NCBI GenBank assembly: GCA_022059125.1
Contig: JAEUWY010000015.1
Span: 1,240,001 to 1,304,000, forward strand
Direction: 5' to 3'
Origin: Corynespora cassiicola
Taxonomy: Eukaryota; Ascomycota; Dothideomycetes; Pleosporales; Corynesporascaceae
DNA length: 64,000 bases
Shown: positions 10,612 to 20,752 of the stretch, one piece after another
Layout of the letters: each line of letters starts with the position of its first letter
How positions within the stretch are numbered: the first letter of the stretch is position 1
The notes under the pieces: model-generated
What the model was told of the DNA's origin: nothing
Seen by the model: the letters and a program-made list of their open reading frames with translations, nothing else
Database searches by the model: none
Made by a program: the position numbers and the translations under genes

Positions 10612-13600
10612 CTAAGCTTGCCTGACCAAATAATCCTTGTTCTCGATGGTCACACTCTTGGTCTAGAGAATGTCAGCATACCCGTGTCTCTGACAAATAT
10701 GATCGGGGTAAAGAGGTATGACTTACCATATGATTGACCTTGTATACTCCAACTAACCGCGATGACAACTCGAACATGTTATTGCGGAGCGAGATGACGA
10801 TGAACTGCGCGTTCTTGGTCCAGTCCTTGATGTAACCAGCGACAATCGAGACCTGTCAACTGTCAGCCACTTGACTGTAAACAAGGGAGGGAAGCCACTT
10901 ACGTTTTTGAAGTCCAACGCAGCATCAATCTCATCCATGACATAAAGTGGTGTCGGCTTGTACTTATGCAAAGCAAAAACCAGTGCCAATGAGCTCAGCG
11001 TCTTCTCACCACCAGACAGGTTAGAAATGTTCTTCCAGCTCTTCTTGGGAGGCATAACGCTGAAAAGGATGCCCTCGGAGAAGGGATCCAGAGAGTCGAC
11101 TAGCTCAAGCTCCGCATTTCCGCCCATGGTGATCATCTGATACATTTCTTTCAGTTGGAGCGAGATGGTGCGGAAGCCTTCGAGGAAACCATCTTGTCGA
11201 AGCTTGCGGAGCTCGTCGCATCTCTTCTTGACCGCATCACGTGCAGCAACAGCTTCTGCCAAGTCAAGGCTGCGGGCAGCATGCTCTTCTACACGCTTGC
11301 GATACTCGGCCAGGACGCTGAGGTCGACCGTGGCGTTCTCATTCTTCTTTTCCAGTTGCGCAATCTCGTCCTTGAGCTCGTTCTTGTCCATATCTTGCAA
11401 CTCGTCTTTAGTGTAGCTAGGCAAGCCTTCGGATTCTTGTTCCTCCCCAAGATCGCTCGTGTTTTGGTACGAGAGCTTGCTAAGTTTATCCTGGAAGTAC
11501 TCTTGCTTCTTTTGGAGTTCTTTGAGATTCTTCTGACCCTCTTCGAGCTTGTTCCGCATTTCGATCTCAATGGCACGAGTCTCATTTAGCTCAGTCGCCT
11601 TCTCGTCAAGTTCTTTCTTGAGGGCCTGAAGCTCTTCCTTCCTTGTTTCCAGAGCCTCTTGTGCTTCTTCAGCCTGCTGCCTGATGCCCTCTGCATCGCT
11701 CTTATGTGCCTGCATATCGGCATCCACTTTCTCTGAATCGGCACTAAGCTTCTCCAGCTCTCTGATGGCATCAGCATGAGCCTTCTCATGCTTGGCCCGT
11801 TGCTTCTCTTCTTTCGACTTAGAAACCTCAGCATTAGAGGCCGTGTCGGTGAGTGTGTCAATCTGTTGCTTCAGGCCGTCGACCTTGGCCTTTTGGCTTC
11901 GGAGTTTGACACCACCAATCTCCATGATCTTATCTTGTAGTGCTTTGATCTCAGCCTCGACATCCGCGGTCTCAGCATGAAGTTTGGAGACCTCCTTCTC
12001 CATTGATGCAATGGTCTTCTCCAATGTAGCGATGCGGCCTTTGTCTGATTTAGTCGAAGCCTGTTCGGCACCGAGTTCTTTGATGCGGCGCTGTGAATCG
12101 GCAATGTTGCGGTCAAAGCTGTCAAGTTCTAGCATGATCTTCTGGGCTTTGGTTTCCAGCTGAGGAATCTGGTTGTTGAGATCATGTAGCGCGGTTTCAA
12201 GGTTACGCAATTCCTGTTGGAGCTCAGAGAACGTCTGTTCATACGCGTCGCGATCGCTCTCGAGCTTGAGAACCTGGTCCTTGGAGACATCTGCAGCCAG
12301 CTTGGATGACATGCCTCCCTTGGCAACACGCGTTCCACCACCGCTCATGGTACCGGATTTGTCAATGAGTTGGCCATCCAGGGTAACGACCCGCCATCTC
12401 TTAGCTCCATAGGCAATGCGGTTCGCCTGTACAAGATCTTTGGCCACCAATGTGTTTTGTAGAACGCTGAAGAAGGCTGGTTTGAATTTGTCATGCTTTG
12501 CCTTGACCAGATCAAACAAACGTGGAACATCTTCTGGAGTATCCAACTGCGAGAGGTCTCGTTTCGGGAGACGATCGAGTAGAATGAAGTTGGCGCGGCC
12601 GAGATTGTTCTTTCGCAGATAATCGATACACTGCTGGCCCACTTCGACTGAATCAACGACCAGGTTGTCAAGCTGTGGACATGCGGTTGAGATGGCAACG
12701 TCGTACTTTTGGTCAATGGCACCCAAATTACCGAGACGACCGTGGAAGCCATTGATTCTGCCTGACTCCTTCAAACGCATCAGGCCAGTCAGTACGTTAC
12801 CTTGGGTCTGTGTTGCCGAAAGACTGGCACGAGCTTCATCAGCCTTCTGTCGTAGACTCGAAATCTTCGCTCTGAAAGCAGGCTCTTTCTGGGAGAGATC
12901 ATCAATCTCAGCTTGTACGTTTTGTGCCTCCTTCATCACTCTCTTCCTCTCGGCTTTGCACTCTTCAAGTTCGACTGTCTTTGCCTCTTTCGCTTCTTCG
13001 TAGCCGGCAATCTTTGCTTCCACCTCTGCAATGCCCTTGGCGCCGGCGTTTTCCTTCTCTCGAAGAATATCTAGCTCACTTTGGGCAACGGCGATCGCGG
13101 ACTGCTTCTCGCTAATCTTTTCGCTCCAGGGCTCGAGAGACTTTTGCTTCGCAGCAATCTCGTCTGAAAGGCCCTGAGTTTTGCCGGCCAAGCTTGCGCG
13201 GATGCTCTCTAGCTCTTTCTCTTCAGCTTGCATGCTTTCTTCCAGCTCTGCGATTTCGTCGATACATCGCTGGTAATCGGCGGCATATTGCTTTGAAAGA
13301 GTATCCGACTCAGAAGCCCCAAACTTGCTGGTCTCTTTGGTTTTTTCGAGCTTCTTTTGCTTTCCGGCCAAGAACTTCTTCTTCTCCTCAAATTTAACCG
13401 TCTCCTTGTCAATGCGCGAAGCCTCTTTCTGGACTTCCTGGTTCTGCTTCTCAAGGCGCTCACACTCTTTTGCACCCTTCTTGTACTCTTTCTCGAGTTG
13501 CTTGATGCCTTCTTCGTTGCCCTGGTGCTTCTGCAGCTCCTCGTCTAGCTGAGATTGCATCTGGTTCACGGATTCCTGGCCAACCTGGACATGATCATCG

Positions 13601-15036
13601 AATTCAGAAATATACAGCTGGTACAATGCCGATTGCTTTGTGGCAAGCTCGTTCTCGTCACGGATGTATGCCAGGGCCTTGTTCTTCTTGTCTTCCAGGC
13701 CACTCTTTTCCCTTTCGACATGCTGGACGCGGTTGTTCTTCTCCATACAGACCTCATTCAGTTGCTCGGTCTCTGCGGCGGATTCCTCGATAGGTGTCTT
13801 GTACTTTGATGTTCCGATGATGTCTTCGAGATACTCGAGGAGGCCATCCTCGTGCTCGTTGGCTGCCTTTGGCTTCATCTGAGCAATGGATTCGACTTCT
13901 CCCTGGAGAATCAGGAATCGTTTGTGATCGAGATCTACACCTCGGTCCTTGAGAAGGGTTGTAACAACAGTGAAGTTTGATTCCTTCTTGTTGATATAGT
14001 ATTTGCTAGAGTTGTTTTTGAATGCTCTCCGAGAGACAACAAGCTGTGACTCCGGAATGACTTCATGGCCTCCTCCTGGGATATCCATGACCTCTTGGAA
14101 GTGAACCTCAACCTCGCAGTGGTCTAGATCGGGGAATGCAGCCGAGTTGTGGATGAGGGCAGATATCTTTCCTTGACGCATTTTGCTTGCACGGAAGCCG
14201 AATACGAATAGCAAGGAATCAATGACATTAGACTTGCCAGATCCATTTGGTCCCACCACTGAGGAAAAGGATGCATGGAAGGGGCCAACCTCTTGACGTC
14301 CGGCGTAACTCTTGAAGTTGGTGAGAACGAGCCAGGTGATGACTGTTCGCGCTCTGGGGACAGCAGGTTCTTGTGGTGCAGGAATGGCGGCGGCCCGCTT
14401 ACGCACAACAATGTCCACCGGTGGGTCCATGACGGGCTCCGCCGCAGGCTTCTCAATGATGGTGTCTTGTTGCTCGGGCACGACCGTCCTCTCATTTATA
14501 GTCGATTCGGTGATGTCGGCAAGTGGTGTTGCAGGGACACTCGAGGGCTCAGGAATTTCGGGTTCTGGCACCTGTGGTTCTGGCACCTGTGGCGCGGGCG
14601 TCTGTGGTTCGGGCGAAGCGGAGGGCTGCGGGGTGGGTAATTGGGAATCTCCATCGACAGAGCTCGGGGCAACAGAGGCACGGGGCTTCCTCGCCCCCCT
14701 TATGCTAAGTCTCTTTGACGGGGCTTTCTTCGTGGGCGATTGCGGCTCGACCGATTCTTCAGGCGCGGGAGAGAAGACTTGCGAGGGCTCGACCGATGCT
14801 TCCCCTCGAAGTCGCTGGCGCCTTGTCATGGTCGAAGTTCTGGGTGGCGCGCCATCCTTTCGCGGCCTCCCACGACGAGCTGTCTTATGGGGCGCTGGTG
14901 CCGGCGTAAACTCCTCCTCGCTCTCTTGTTTGATTTGCGGTGACTGGTTCTCCTCTCCGTCGGAATCGTCGATAACGGGCGCTTTGCGGCGCGAGGCGGC
15001 AGCGCGTGTAGATTTCCGGGGCGACTCGGAAGACAT
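10612..15036 (-). CDS. SMC4: Condensin complex subunit SMC4
   Basis: Structural maintenance of chromosomes ATPase, the SMC4 half of condensin, which pairs with SMC2 to compact mitotic chromosomes. Exons are 15036-10903, 10852-10727 and 10662-10612 (1436 residues); both introns have GTAAGT donors and the phases are 0. Seen: a Pro/Ser/Glu-rich N-terminal extension (1 to about 235), Walker A GPNGSGKS (K268) followed by the SMC4-typical RASKMRQGK, a first long coiled coil, the hinge (about residues 750-890), a second coiled coil, the signature LSGGEKTLSSLAL and Walker B YVMDEIDAALD (about 1340-1375), and a C-terminus that needs both downstream exons. The frame upstream of the ATG is open only through a GTG. 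Length matches fungal SMC4. It is divergent from the mitochondrial factor gene. Confidence 0.97.
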
Positions 15037-15657
15037 TGTCGCTGGTTTCCTGCTGTTAGTGGTCTTCCGACAAGGGCGATGGTGTTTGCTTGGTGGTGTC
15101 TTTCCATCTGTTGCTCGGCTGTTGGTAAACAAGCGCACGGACCCCCGCTGAGGCCCATCACACGCGCTAACGCGCTAGACACGTGCGCCATTCCAAGATT
15201 ACCTACCTGGCGTGCTCCGAGTTTAACGAATTGCTTTGCGCTTTGTTGCGTATACTTGGCGACTACAGAGGTCTTTGGTTTCCAACGTCCCAAACGCGCA
15301 AGTCTATGCCGTCATTATGGTGTATCTTCCATGGTGAATGTTGTCGGTTTTGATGCCCGGGGACCGTTGACGACCATTGTGCCTGGGTAGAGAACCCAGT
15401 CTTGTAATCTAGATGGCGATAGCACAATTCAAGACTGTCAGAGACAATTCAAAATCGACGCTCATGCACCAAACCAACGGCAAGCCACCCGAGCTCGAAG
15501 TGGCGGGCTGCCCTGGGCTCTAAAGGTGCCAAGTGGTTCTCTGCCTAACCAGGTTAGTGCAGTTTTGAAATGCGGACCTCCGAGACTTCACGCCCCCCAT
15601 AGGTCGCCTGTGCCAATTCAACCACGACAACACCTTGTACCTGATTTCCCTACCTCG
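15037..15657. promoter_or_regulatory. Divergent intergenic region, SMC4 and mtTFB-like
   Basis: 621 bp shared upstream region of two divergent genes. Only its position identifies it as regulatory; no TATA element or binding site could be assigned with confidence. Confidence 0.5.
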
Positions 15658-17647
15658 ATGGCGTGTCGCACACTATTCACATCGTCACGTACTCGGTGGC
15701 GGCAAAGGCATATACAAAATGTCTGGTGCCGGCGAAAATCGAGCAATGCGAGATACAAGGGACCAACTTGGACCGAGAGCGACTTAGCACCTTGCGAAGA
15801 CTACCCATTGTCGAGTCAACTGCATGCGAGTATAAAACCTGAAATACAAACAAAGATCAAGAAGGTAACAACAAGGTTCATGCGGCCGCAAATAGTAAAC
15901 CCCGAGCTTTGCGGTAAGTCGTATCCTTCGACAAATGGGTTGCTCTACCCACTGCGGTTGCTTACTCCATGCCGTCGCAGATGATGTTTTGAAATATTCT
16001 GGAAATTTGCTTGAACAGCACAAAGGTTGTGACATTTTGGATATCAATCCAGGTGCTGGTGTCTGGTCACGAAAACTACATGAATTTCTCCAACCGCGTA
16101 GCCACATCCTCGTCGAGCCGGACCCCGACACCTACAAAGAACATCTGGACCCTTTACTCAATGCACCGGGCTCGAAATACAAACTTGTTGCCGGTGACAT
16201 GTGTGACTACGAGACGATCACCTGCGTAGTAGATGAGAATACTTTTCCACATCAGAAGCGCCCCAGCGAGCACGGGGTCAATCCACGGACACTGAACAAC
16301 ACTCTCTTGGTTACAGGTACCTTGGCGTGGTCACCGAAGCTTCCAGGATTCGGTTTCGATTCTGTGGCCAAGCAGGTCGTGTATCACATGAGTCGATACG
16401 CATGGTTTAATGAAGGAATACACACTTTCGGTCCTGTACGCGGGCTGTGGTGGCTTACCGACGAAGACATGGCTAGCTTTGTTCCTCGATCCAGTTTTCA
16501 TCAAACAAAGCTGGGCCTTTTCGCAGACCAAATGAATAGCTGGACTCAGATAGTCAGCGGCGGACACGTCCACAGATACGCGGGCAAGGGCTCCACCATA
16601 GGTCGTGATCCTGAGTCTGAGATGCGTAGCATCTCTTTAGCTATCAAGAGTGGGAGAGAGAAAGGATACGAGCTACCAACCCGCCGACGCGAGGACATTC
16701 ACGATTTTGCAGAGCATATTGAGAACATTAGCCCAAGCCCTGCCAGAATGGGGCCTGAGCCGGTGTATGACTATCTTGTTGAACAACAGCTCCATGGGAA
16801 GAGCCCAGTCGGGCTCTTGACTGGCGCTACCGCGGATTACTATCGCCTTGAAAAGGAAGCCATCGACAACCCGGAAAAATTTTATTACGATAAAGAGCAA
16901 AGAAATGGAGAAGAGAAGAGAACTCTCACTAAGGAAGGCCGAAATTTATCAAGACTGAGGGCTGTATACCGTCAGTTCATCAAGCGCAGGGTTTCTTACG
17001 AGGAAGTCTCAGGCTTCTCTGTCAAGATGTACCAGCTGGAATGCGAGATTCTGAAAATGGAGGATGGGCCCGAGAAAGACGCTGCGATCCAGCAGTTGGA
17101 TGAGTACGAGGATGCTTATAATAAAGGCATATCAATGTTGGACAGCAACGTTCGATCGGCAGTGGCTAATATGGTTGACGACCGATTGTCAATCCTCAGC
17201 CCTATACCGCGTTACCAATGGGACAGGCGGCCCTTTGAGCCCATTGTCATGCGCCCGAACGAGGTCTGGCCGAGTACGTCGCTCTCTCTATGCATTACGG
17301 AACCGCAACCTATCCCACCCGGGATGGGAGACGATTGGTATGAATGGGTAGAGGACTTTTTGCACGGGTTGTGCACGCAAACTCTTCAAACTGATCTCCT
17401 AACTGCGTTGGAGACAATGCAACATGGTGCCTCACAAATCGTCAACGACGTTCCCGTGCTCTTCGATCCGGCGAAGGGTGGACGACTGAGATTGAAGCAT
17501 ATGAAAGTGCGCATGTTGACGAGAGAGATGGTTCAAGAACTTTGCCGGGCATATCATGACTGGCCGTTCCGCACACCGCAGGCGAATCACCACAAATACT
17601 TCCGGGTGAAGGGCAAGGCACTGTCGGATCGAAATGGATTAGAGTAG
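15658..17647 (+). CDS. Mitochondrial transcription factor B / rRNA dimethyladenosine transferase-like protein
   Basis: A 640-residue protein from exons 15658-15913 and 15981-17647. The 67-nt intron (GTAAGT donor, GTCGCAG acceptor) splits an Asp codon, and the total length is an exact multiple of three. The N-terminus is Arg/Ser-rich without early acidic residues, as in a mitochondrial presequence. Seen next: a Rossmann AdoMet-type motif CDILDINPGAGVWSRKL (from about 102) and ILVEPD, as in KsgA/Dim1 and Mtf1/TFB proteins, then a long fungal C-terminal region with charged helices. Family members either dimethylate small-subunit rRNA or have become transcription factors for mitochondrial RNA polymerase; in Pezizomycotina the long form is usually annotated as the transcription factor. 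Which activity remains is not shown by sequence. It converges with bL31m, 115 bp between stops. Confidence 0.82.
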
Positions 17648-17762
17648 ATGCACCAGCCTATGCCTTCGACTTTTGTCTATCGTATATATTGTACACTAAT
17701 GTAACATTCTCTACAATTGTGCGCTCTTTGTCGAACCAAAAATGCCAATGACCGTCCTGTCC

Positions 17763-18289
17763 CTATTTCTTGGCCTTCTTTGGAGGTGTATCTGCTGCGG
17801 CGGTGTTGGTGTCTGCTGGCGATTTCTTTGTCTGCGTGCTACTCTGGCCGCTGATAAGGTCCATTAGCTGGTCACCCTTGGCAGCAGTCTTGCCCTGTCA
17901 ACGAGTCAGCATATAGGCTCTCATTCGGTAAAAAAGTATCCACAAACCTGATTCTCGACCTGAGAGTCCCATCCCCTACCGAACTTGGATCGGAAAGCAG
18001 CCAATTTGCCCGCCTCATCTTCCTCCACGTTGAGGAGCTTCTGACTGCTTGGGTTCCACAGCGGCGTGTTCCTAATGTCCTTGGTGTTCTTGTATACAGC
18101 TTGAGGCGAGGTGGTACGTTGCAGGAATGTGCTTCCGTCGGAGAGCGTGACGAGCTGTGTGAAGGTGTAGGGGCGCTTTGGCCGGCGGATCAGCGTCGCG
18201 TGGCGGACCTGGGTCGTTGGCCGAATCTGAGGCTGAATAGCTTGTCGGAGAAGACGCAGTGCGCCGGAGGAGGGTATAGGGGTCGCCAT
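17763..18289 (-). CDS. MRPL36: Mitochondrial ribosomal protein bL31m (MRPL36 type)
   Basis: A 157-residue protein of the mitochondrial large ribosomal subunit. Exons are 18289-17948 and 17894-17763; the 53-nt intron has a GTTTGT donor and a TTGACAG acceptor. The first 30 residues are basic and hydroxylated, as expected of a mitochondrial targeting sequence. Conserved features are RPKRPYTFTQLVTLSDGSTF, where the bL31 fold begins, and DIRNTPLWNPSSQKL, followed by a region ending in KFGRGWD. The C-terminus is a Lys/Thr/Ala-rich tail ending PPKKAKK. The gene shares a 236-bp divergent upstream region with the flavin reductase-like gene, and its 3' end faces that of the mitochondrial factor B-like gene. 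Confidence 0.88.
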
Positions 18290-18525
18290 TGGAAATGTGT
18301 GGGGGTGTCGCGGACGGGTTCGAGATGGAAAGGCGCGCGGAGGTGAGGTGTGGTTTGCGATGCTTGGCGTCGGGACTTTTTCTCGGAAGCGCGCGAATGC
18401 GCCGCCAACACTATCACCCTGGTCTTGCTTGACAACTTTCGCGTTGCCTCAGAGTTGGATGCAATATGGAACAGGTGCTGTTCAATTGACCACCGCCAGC
18501 AATTCTGAGGATACCAGCTTCCGCT
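18290..18525. promoter_or_regulatory. Short divergent region, bL31m and flavin reductase-like
   Basis: About 236 bp separate the ATG of bL31m from the most likely ATG of the flavin reductase-like gene. It is too short for two independent large promoters, so shared control is likely. If the alternative ATG at 18462 is used, the region shrinks to about 172 bp. Confidence 0.5.
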
Positions 18526-19414
18526 ATGCCGCTCGCTCAACGTCCGCCGCCGCTTTTCTTCGCCGCCTTCCATCGATGGATTCGCACGACGCGTACAGTT
18601 GATCATCCCAATTGAGTCCCGTCTATCTAATGAGCAAGCTGTAGAGCGCCCTTTACCGTGCTCCCGAATCAACCCCCTCCACCGATGTGAATCCCCGTCG
18701 AGTCTCAACAACCATGCTCCCCGAGCTTTCCGTACCTCTCCTGCATGTCGCCAGCAAGCAGAGCTCAAAACGACCGGACAATCAGTAGGGCATGTTGGCC
18801 AGGAAGAAGAAGGAAAGGAAGAGACTGGAAATACGGGAGGTGTAGATGCTGCAAGCTTGCGAGAAGCAGCTCGGCTCCTGATGCGCCGCGTTCCCAGTCC
18901 CGTCGTCGTCATTACCACAGCCTCCCCTCCTTCGACACCGGAAGATTCTCTACTTGCTCCTCTCGGCATGGTCGTATCGTCATTCAACACCGTTACTCTC
19001 AATCCGCCAACGATTTCCTTCAATATCCGCGAGCCGTCCAAAACGTTGGATGCGATTCGGGCTGCGAAAGGCCATTTACGGGTCCACATCCTAGAGGCAT
19101 CCAGAGAGGGCTCGTTGGTCGCACATCTTTTTACCCAGGGAAATGGCCCAGAAGCACTCTCGAAGCGGCAGGAACAATTGATTTTTGATGTGCCCGACGA
19201 GTCGCATCTTGCGCCCCGACTTCGGAATGCAGGGGTATTGAACGCTTTTGACTGCCAATTATCTCAAGAGCTGAGTGTGAGCGACCATATCATCGCTGTT
19301 GCCCGTATCAAGCACATCGAAGAGTCCAACAACGAAACGCCTCGGGCCCTTTCATACGTGAATGGATCCTACTTGGGGTGTGATAATCTTGTGATCCACC
19401 GTAACGAGACATGA
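18526..19414 (+). CDS. Flavin reductase-like (FMN-binding split barrel) protein, probably mitochondrial
   Basis: The coding frame from 18645 to 19414 carries a flavin reductase-like domain. Seen: LREAARLLMRRVPSPVVVITT opening the split barrel, then SFNTVTLNPPTISFNI, the FMN-contacting strand typical of the family, then SYVNGSYLG near the end. No ATG exists in this frame before residue Met-95, which would cut the domain, so an upstream exon is needed. Best model: exon 18526-18592, a 52-nt intron (weak GTACAG donor, TCTAAT branch, CTGTAG acceptor), exon 18645-19414, giving 278 residues. An alternative uses an ATG at 18462 or 18576 with a GTTGAT donor at 18598. The region RAFRTSPACR resembles a presequence cleavage site. 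Members reduce flavin or bind FMN; the electron acceptor is unknown. Confidence 0.72.
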
Positions 19415-19884
19415 CATCGAGCGAAGAAGACCAAAAAGGATTGAACAAGAAAATGAAAGCTTTTTAAGATCTACCGCTACTTCCTGGGCCGGCCGCGAGA
19501 CTCAAAGTCGCACAGTTGATAAAGGAATACGTCTAAGAGCAGCAATGGCGTACTGGTTGGACCAAATTCTCGAAGTTAGCATAAAGCGTTTATCTGCCAC
19601 TGAATGGTTTCTTTGGTATATTTTGCGTCGCCTAGTAACTGTTTTGACGGACCTGGATCCACTACAAATTGTGCATTGCTCGAATTCCACGGCCAAGCGT
19701 GCCACTAGCGAAGAGGAGGAAAATCGTGCACATGGCAAAGCAGATTTTTTTTCTCTCGGAGCATTAGCACTGTTCATGTCTGCTTCGGCGATATCTTTGG
19801 GCGAGGCTGGACGGGCGTACCCCGAAGCGAGACCCCAGAACCACTACGGGCAGAAAGATTAGTGGCTCCCTTTCAGGAGAGAGG

Positions 19885-19916
19885 ATAAATCGCCGAGGGT
19901 ATAAATCACCGAGGGT
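19885..19916. repeat. Two-copy 16-bp tandem repeat
   Basis: Two adjacent 16-bp units, ATAAATC(G/A)CCGAGGGT, differ at one base. They lie in a convergent intergenic region. Confidence 0.85.
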
Positions 19917-20427
19917 CCCTACCAAACGCTTGAGTACATGGATCAAAGGGAACACAGCGTACGCAGATCTCTGCAACAACCGGCATGGCTCGACGTCGCG
20001 CACCGGCAACCACGAGGCCATTGGCGAGAGCAACCAAAGAATCTGCTCATACGTCACCTTGTTCCGGAACCACCTCTGGCCGAGAAGATTACCAACACCA
20101 CGCGATGTACTGCTGGATTTCAGGCCACTTGACCCCGTCACTCGCTATGGGAATGCACCCCCACTGATGGTGGAGGGCGGTTGGGAAAAACAGGCGAGGG
20201 AAAATATTGACGTGTTGTAGAGAACTAGGCGTATTTACTGTCGGAAGACCTAGGGAATCTACGGAGTCAGACTCGAGCAGCACGGCAGCAGATATTAAAG
20301 GAGGCTGAAAGAACAGGGGTGGTAGGAATATGTGTATCAACATTGTAGCATATGGGTGAGATGTTTGGAAATATCTAAGAGCAAGTCGGTGGCGCCTTGT
20401 ATGTTTAGTCTTGTACCCCCCGGAGCC

Positions 20428-20441
20428 GGGGGGGGGGGGGG
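20428..20441. repeat. G14 homopolymer
   Basis: An uninterrupted run of 14 guanines read directly from the sequence, possibly length-variable or uncertain in assembly. Confidence 0.85.
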
Positions 20442-20752
20442 TTGTATTATCAAGTTGTTGCCACCAACTTTGATTGTTTCACGCAATCAAGAACGCTTTA
20501 CGGTAAGAAGTACGATTCCATTCAAAGAAGGAATGCACACTATCGTGTATTGACTGGAGCCCATCCACCCTACGTACTGCACCCTAAAGCCAGCCTGGTA
20601 TTGTAATGCATCCCAAGAAGCAAGAAAAAAAAAACACCCCCATGGACCCCACGCTGTTTGAAATCCATTTTTCCCAGATCAAACGCCAACACCATATTCT
20701 ACTCGAAATGCCAGCGTCGTCAATTAGCCAGCCAATAACTCGAGCTCAAACT

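Larger units (their letters stand above)
19415..20752. other. Convergent intergenic region, flavin reductase-like and TAF5
   Basis: 1.3 kb between two 3' ends. It holds a 16-bp tandem duplication and a G14 tract (both listed separately). ORFs of up to 125 codons overlap one another in several frames without recognisable domains, so none is called a gene. Confidence 0.5.

Noticed and set aside
18190..19089. 299-codon minus-strand ORF overlapping the flavin reductase-like gene
   Set aside because: Opposite to a frame with a clear split-barrel domain and also overlaps bL31m exon 1; no domain of its own.
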